DNA of 7,365 nucleotides, from the NCBI GenBank assembly GCA_031278535.1, contig JAITKH010000413.1, positions 1-7,365 on the forward strand, written 5' to 3'. A program made the position numbers and the translations under genes. Shown one piece after another: positions 6,022-7,365 of the stretch (the first letter of the stretch is position 1; each line of letters begins with the position of its first letter). Source of the DNA: Planctomycetota bacterium (GTDB lineage: Bacteria > Planctomycetota > SZUA-567). The notes under the pieces were generated by a model. That model made no database searches. It saw only the letters and a program-made list of their open reading frames with translations, and was not told where the DNA came from.

Positions 6022-6044
6022 ATATTTAGGAATATTGAAAAAGC

Positions 6045-6902
6045 ATGAAACCGTTGGATGGGCATCCCTGTTTTTCCGGCCGCTGCCAGCCTTCGACAGG
6101 GCGAATTCATCTGCCGGTAAGCCCGATCTGCAATATTCACTGCCGTTTTTGCGCGCGGGGATTGTCGTCAGAGACAACTCGGCCTGGAAACGCCATCCGG
6201 ATCGTGTCGCCGTCCGAGGCGGTTCATATTCTTGAGCGCGCAATCCGGATTTGCCCGGAACTGGCCGTGGCGGGAGTGGCCGGCCCCGGGGATCCGCTTG
6301 CGAGCGATCACGCGGCGGAGACGCTGGAATTGATCCATGCGCTGCGTCCGGAATTGATTCTTTGTCTCAGTACCAATGGGTTGGAGTTGTCCAGCCGCCT
6401 CCCGAGGTTGATCGCGGCCGGCCTCGGAGCCTTGACGGTCACGGTGAATGCAGTGGAGCCGAAAATTCTCGCCCGCTTGTGCGCCGGCATCCTGCGGCGG
6501 GGCCGTTTTCTCGCCGGCGTGGCGGGAGCCCGGCGGTTGATCGCGGCTCAGGAACGGGGCATTGCGGAGGCGCGGGCAGCCGGCATCGGGCTGAAGATCA
6601 ACATGGTGCTGGCTCCGGGCATCAATGACGGGCAGGTGGAGGCGGTAGCCCGAAGAGCGGCGGAATGGGGGGCGTCCTTCATCAACGTCATTCCGCTCCT
6701 GCCGGCGGCGGAACTGGCCGGCGTTCCGCCGCCATTGCCAGAAGATCTTGAGTCGGCGCGGAGTCTGGCCGGACAGTACCTGCCGTCCTTCCGGCACTGC
6801 CGCCAATGCCGGGCCGACGCCTGCGGCATTCCCGGCCGGAGCGACCATTCCCGGGAATTGTACCGTGACCTGGGTCCGGTGGAGACCTTTTCGCATGGGT
6901 GA
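6045..6902 (+). CDS. nifB: NifB-type radical SAM protein (nitrogenase cofactor maturase, divergent)
   Basis: Predicted 285-residue radical SAM enzyme. NifB fuses two [4Fe-4S] clusters and inserts a SAM-derived carbide to make NifB-co, the precursor of nitrogenase cofactors. Visible motifs: HPCF (7-10); GRIHLPVSPICN (19-30) running into CX3CX2C at Cys29, Cys33, Cys36 for the SAM cluster; SETTRPG (42-48), equivalent to NESRPG; AGVAGPGDPLA (76-86); LCLSTNGL (106-113); VTVNAVEP (132-139); LKINMVLAPGIND (183-195); INVIPLLP (213-220); RHCRQCRADA (250-259) with Cys252 and Cys255. The start is supported by HPCF lying at residue 7; the ribosome binding site is weak (AGGA about 13 bases upstream). It is a short form without the C-terminal NifX-like domain, which is encoded by the next gene. 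Unusually, the NRKYDC segment after the SAM motif is replaced by ARGLSS, so one family cysteine is missing. It could be true NifB or a NifB-like enzyme of a nitrogenase-like system; no nifHDK is in view. Confidence 0.88.
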   Translation: MKPLDGHPCFSGRCQPSTGRIHLPVSPICNIHCRFCARGLSSETTRPGNAIRIVSPSEAVHILERAIRICPELAVAGVAGPGDPLASDHAAETLELIHALRPELILCLSTNGLELSSRLPRLIAAGLGALTVTVNAVEPKILARLCAGILRRGRFLAGVAGARRLIAAQERGIAEARAAGIGLKINMVLAPGINDGQVEAVARRAAEWGASFINVIPLLPAAELAGVPPPLPEDLESARSLAGQYLPSFRHCRQCRADACGIPGRSDHSRELYRDLGPVETFSHG

Positions 6903-7308
6903 CGCCTTCGGCATCCCTCCGGCGCGGGTGGCGGTGGCGTCGAAGACGGGAGAACGGATAGACGAGTGCTTCGGACGGGCGGCCCAATACCGGATTTACG
7001 GGAAGCGGCCCGGGGGCGGCTACCGCCTGGCGGAAACGCGGCCCGGACCCGCGCCCTGCCGGGATCAATGGCATGATCCGGAAAACCTGGCCAGGGCGGT
7101 GGAGCTGCTCTCGGATTGCGGGTTGGTGCTGGCCGGCCGAATCGGGCCGGAGGCGATGCGCCGGCTGGCGGAGCGGGGGACGGCCGGCTTGGCGGTGAAC
7201 GGCCTTGGCGTCGGCGAGGCGCTGGAACGGTTGTCGCGCCGGGCCGCCGCCGCGGGGATGCGGAAGGGCGGCCAGGCGGCGGAACCGGAAAGGCGGATCG
7301 GGCGTTAG
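6895..7308 (+). CDS. NifX/NifB C-terminal-like cofactor-binding protein
   Basis: Predicted 137-residue protein of the dinitrogenase iron-molybdenum cofactor family (NifX, NafY, NifB C-terminal domain; Pfam Nitro_FeMo-Co). Members bind or carry NifB-co or FeMo-co in the cytoplasm. Family pattern: RVAVASKTGERIDECFGRA (11-29), QYRIY (31-35), PCRDQWHDPENLARAVELL (54-72), DCGLVLAGRIGPEA (74-87), then AGLAVNGLGVGEALERL (97-113). This resembles the NifB C-terminal domain most closely from memory. Cys25 sits where the family usually has the His of HFG. Cys55 and Cys75 are further candidates for metal binding. The ATG at 6895 overlaps the nifB-like stop by 8 bases and follows GGTGGAG (6878-6884), so the two are probably translationally coupled. 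The frame is open upstream to 6748, but that part runs inside the nifB-like gene and does not resemble the family. The tail (118-137) is Arg/Gly-rich and probably disordered. Confidence 0.82.
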   Translation: MGDAFGIPPARVAVASKTGERIDECFGRAAQYRIYGKRPGGGYRLAETRPGPAPCRDQWHDPENLARAVELLSDCGLVLAGRIGPEAMRRLAERGTAGLAVNGLGVGEALERLSRRAAAAGMRKGGQAAEPERRIGR

Positions 7309-7332
7309 AAAACGTACGGAACGGGAGAAAAC

Positions 7333-7365
7333 ATGGCAAAAAGAAACAAGCGGGAAGATCTCAGG
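7333..7365 (+). CDS. Start of a third gene in the nifB-like operon (cut by window end)
   Basis: An ATG at 7333 is preceded by GGGAG (7323-7327) at 5-nt spacing and lies 24 bases after the stop of the NifX-like gene. Eleven codons are visible: MAKRNKREDLR, a basic, hydrophilic N-terminus without signal peptide. This is too short to name a family. The tight spacing indicates the same operon as the nifB-like and NifX-like genes. Confidence 0.6.
   Translation, partial: MAKRNKREDLR

Noticed and set aside
6548..7339. Minus-strand open frame opposite the nifB-like and NifX-like genes (also 6168-6914)
   Set aside because: Both are Pro/Arg/Ser-rich shadows of the two recognisable plus-strand proteins.
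1..7365. CRISPR arrays, insertion sequences, rRNA or tRNA genes
   Set aside because: I see no regularly spaced repeats, no transposase-like protein with flanking terminal repeats, and no structural RNA genes in the window.

Overview
The window is bacterial and GC-rich outside its AT-rich intergenic pockets. It holds five complete genes, the first 11 codons of a sixth, and one probably decayed gene. A ChvE-type sugar-binding protein, a LacI-family regulator with a sugar-binding-protein-like sensor domain, a cysteine synthase and a NifB-type radical SAM enzyme together suggest an anaerobic or microaerobic sugar user with some link to nitrogenase-type cofactor chemistry. A termite-gut Treponema-like spirochaete would fit, but this is a weak inference: no rRNA or other phylogenetic marker is present.

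Left part, read on the minus strand: an intact LacI-family regulator (3077 to 2052) lies upstream of an intact ChvE-like periplasmic sugar-binding protein (1544 to 465). They are separated by about 0.5 kb that carries a strong sigma70-type promoter (TTGACA, 16 nt, TATTAT), a long leader, a 60-bp-spaced pair of 9-nt repeats and a G8 tract. No ABC ATPase or permease gene follows the binding protein within the window. The outer 464 bases hold no convincing gene but contain two strong hairpins.

Middle part, about 3080 to 4855: coding-poor. A GTG start with a good Shine-Dalgarno sequence and a clear signal peptide opens a minus-strand reading frame at 3725 that loses sense after about 41 residues and continues in the next frame. 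I read this as a frameshifted or decaying secreted-protein gene. Upstream of it, a candidate promoter has its -35 box inside a 14-bp perfect palindrome. Most of the rest looks like non-coding or eroded sequence.

Right part, plus strand: cysK (4972 to 5928) is driven by a consensus promoter (TTGACA, 16 nt, TATAAT) and followed by a terminator-like hairpin. An AT-rich gap then leads to a nifB-like radical SAM gene (6045 to 6902). It overlaps by 8 bases a small NifX/NifB-C-terminal-like gene (6895 to 7308), and 24 bases later a new gene begins (7333, cut by the window end). The last three look like one operon.

The most interesting point is the NifB-like protein. It keeps the SAM-cluster cysteines, the HPCF motif, the LCLSTNG cysteine and the HCRQC motif, but lacks the cysteine-bearing segment (NRKYDC in classical NifB) that normally follows the SAM motif. 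Its NifX-like domain is a separate gene, with Cys in place of the usual HFG histidine. No nifH, nifD or nifK is visible, so whether this is true FeMo-cofactor biosynthesis or a nitrogenase-like variant is open.
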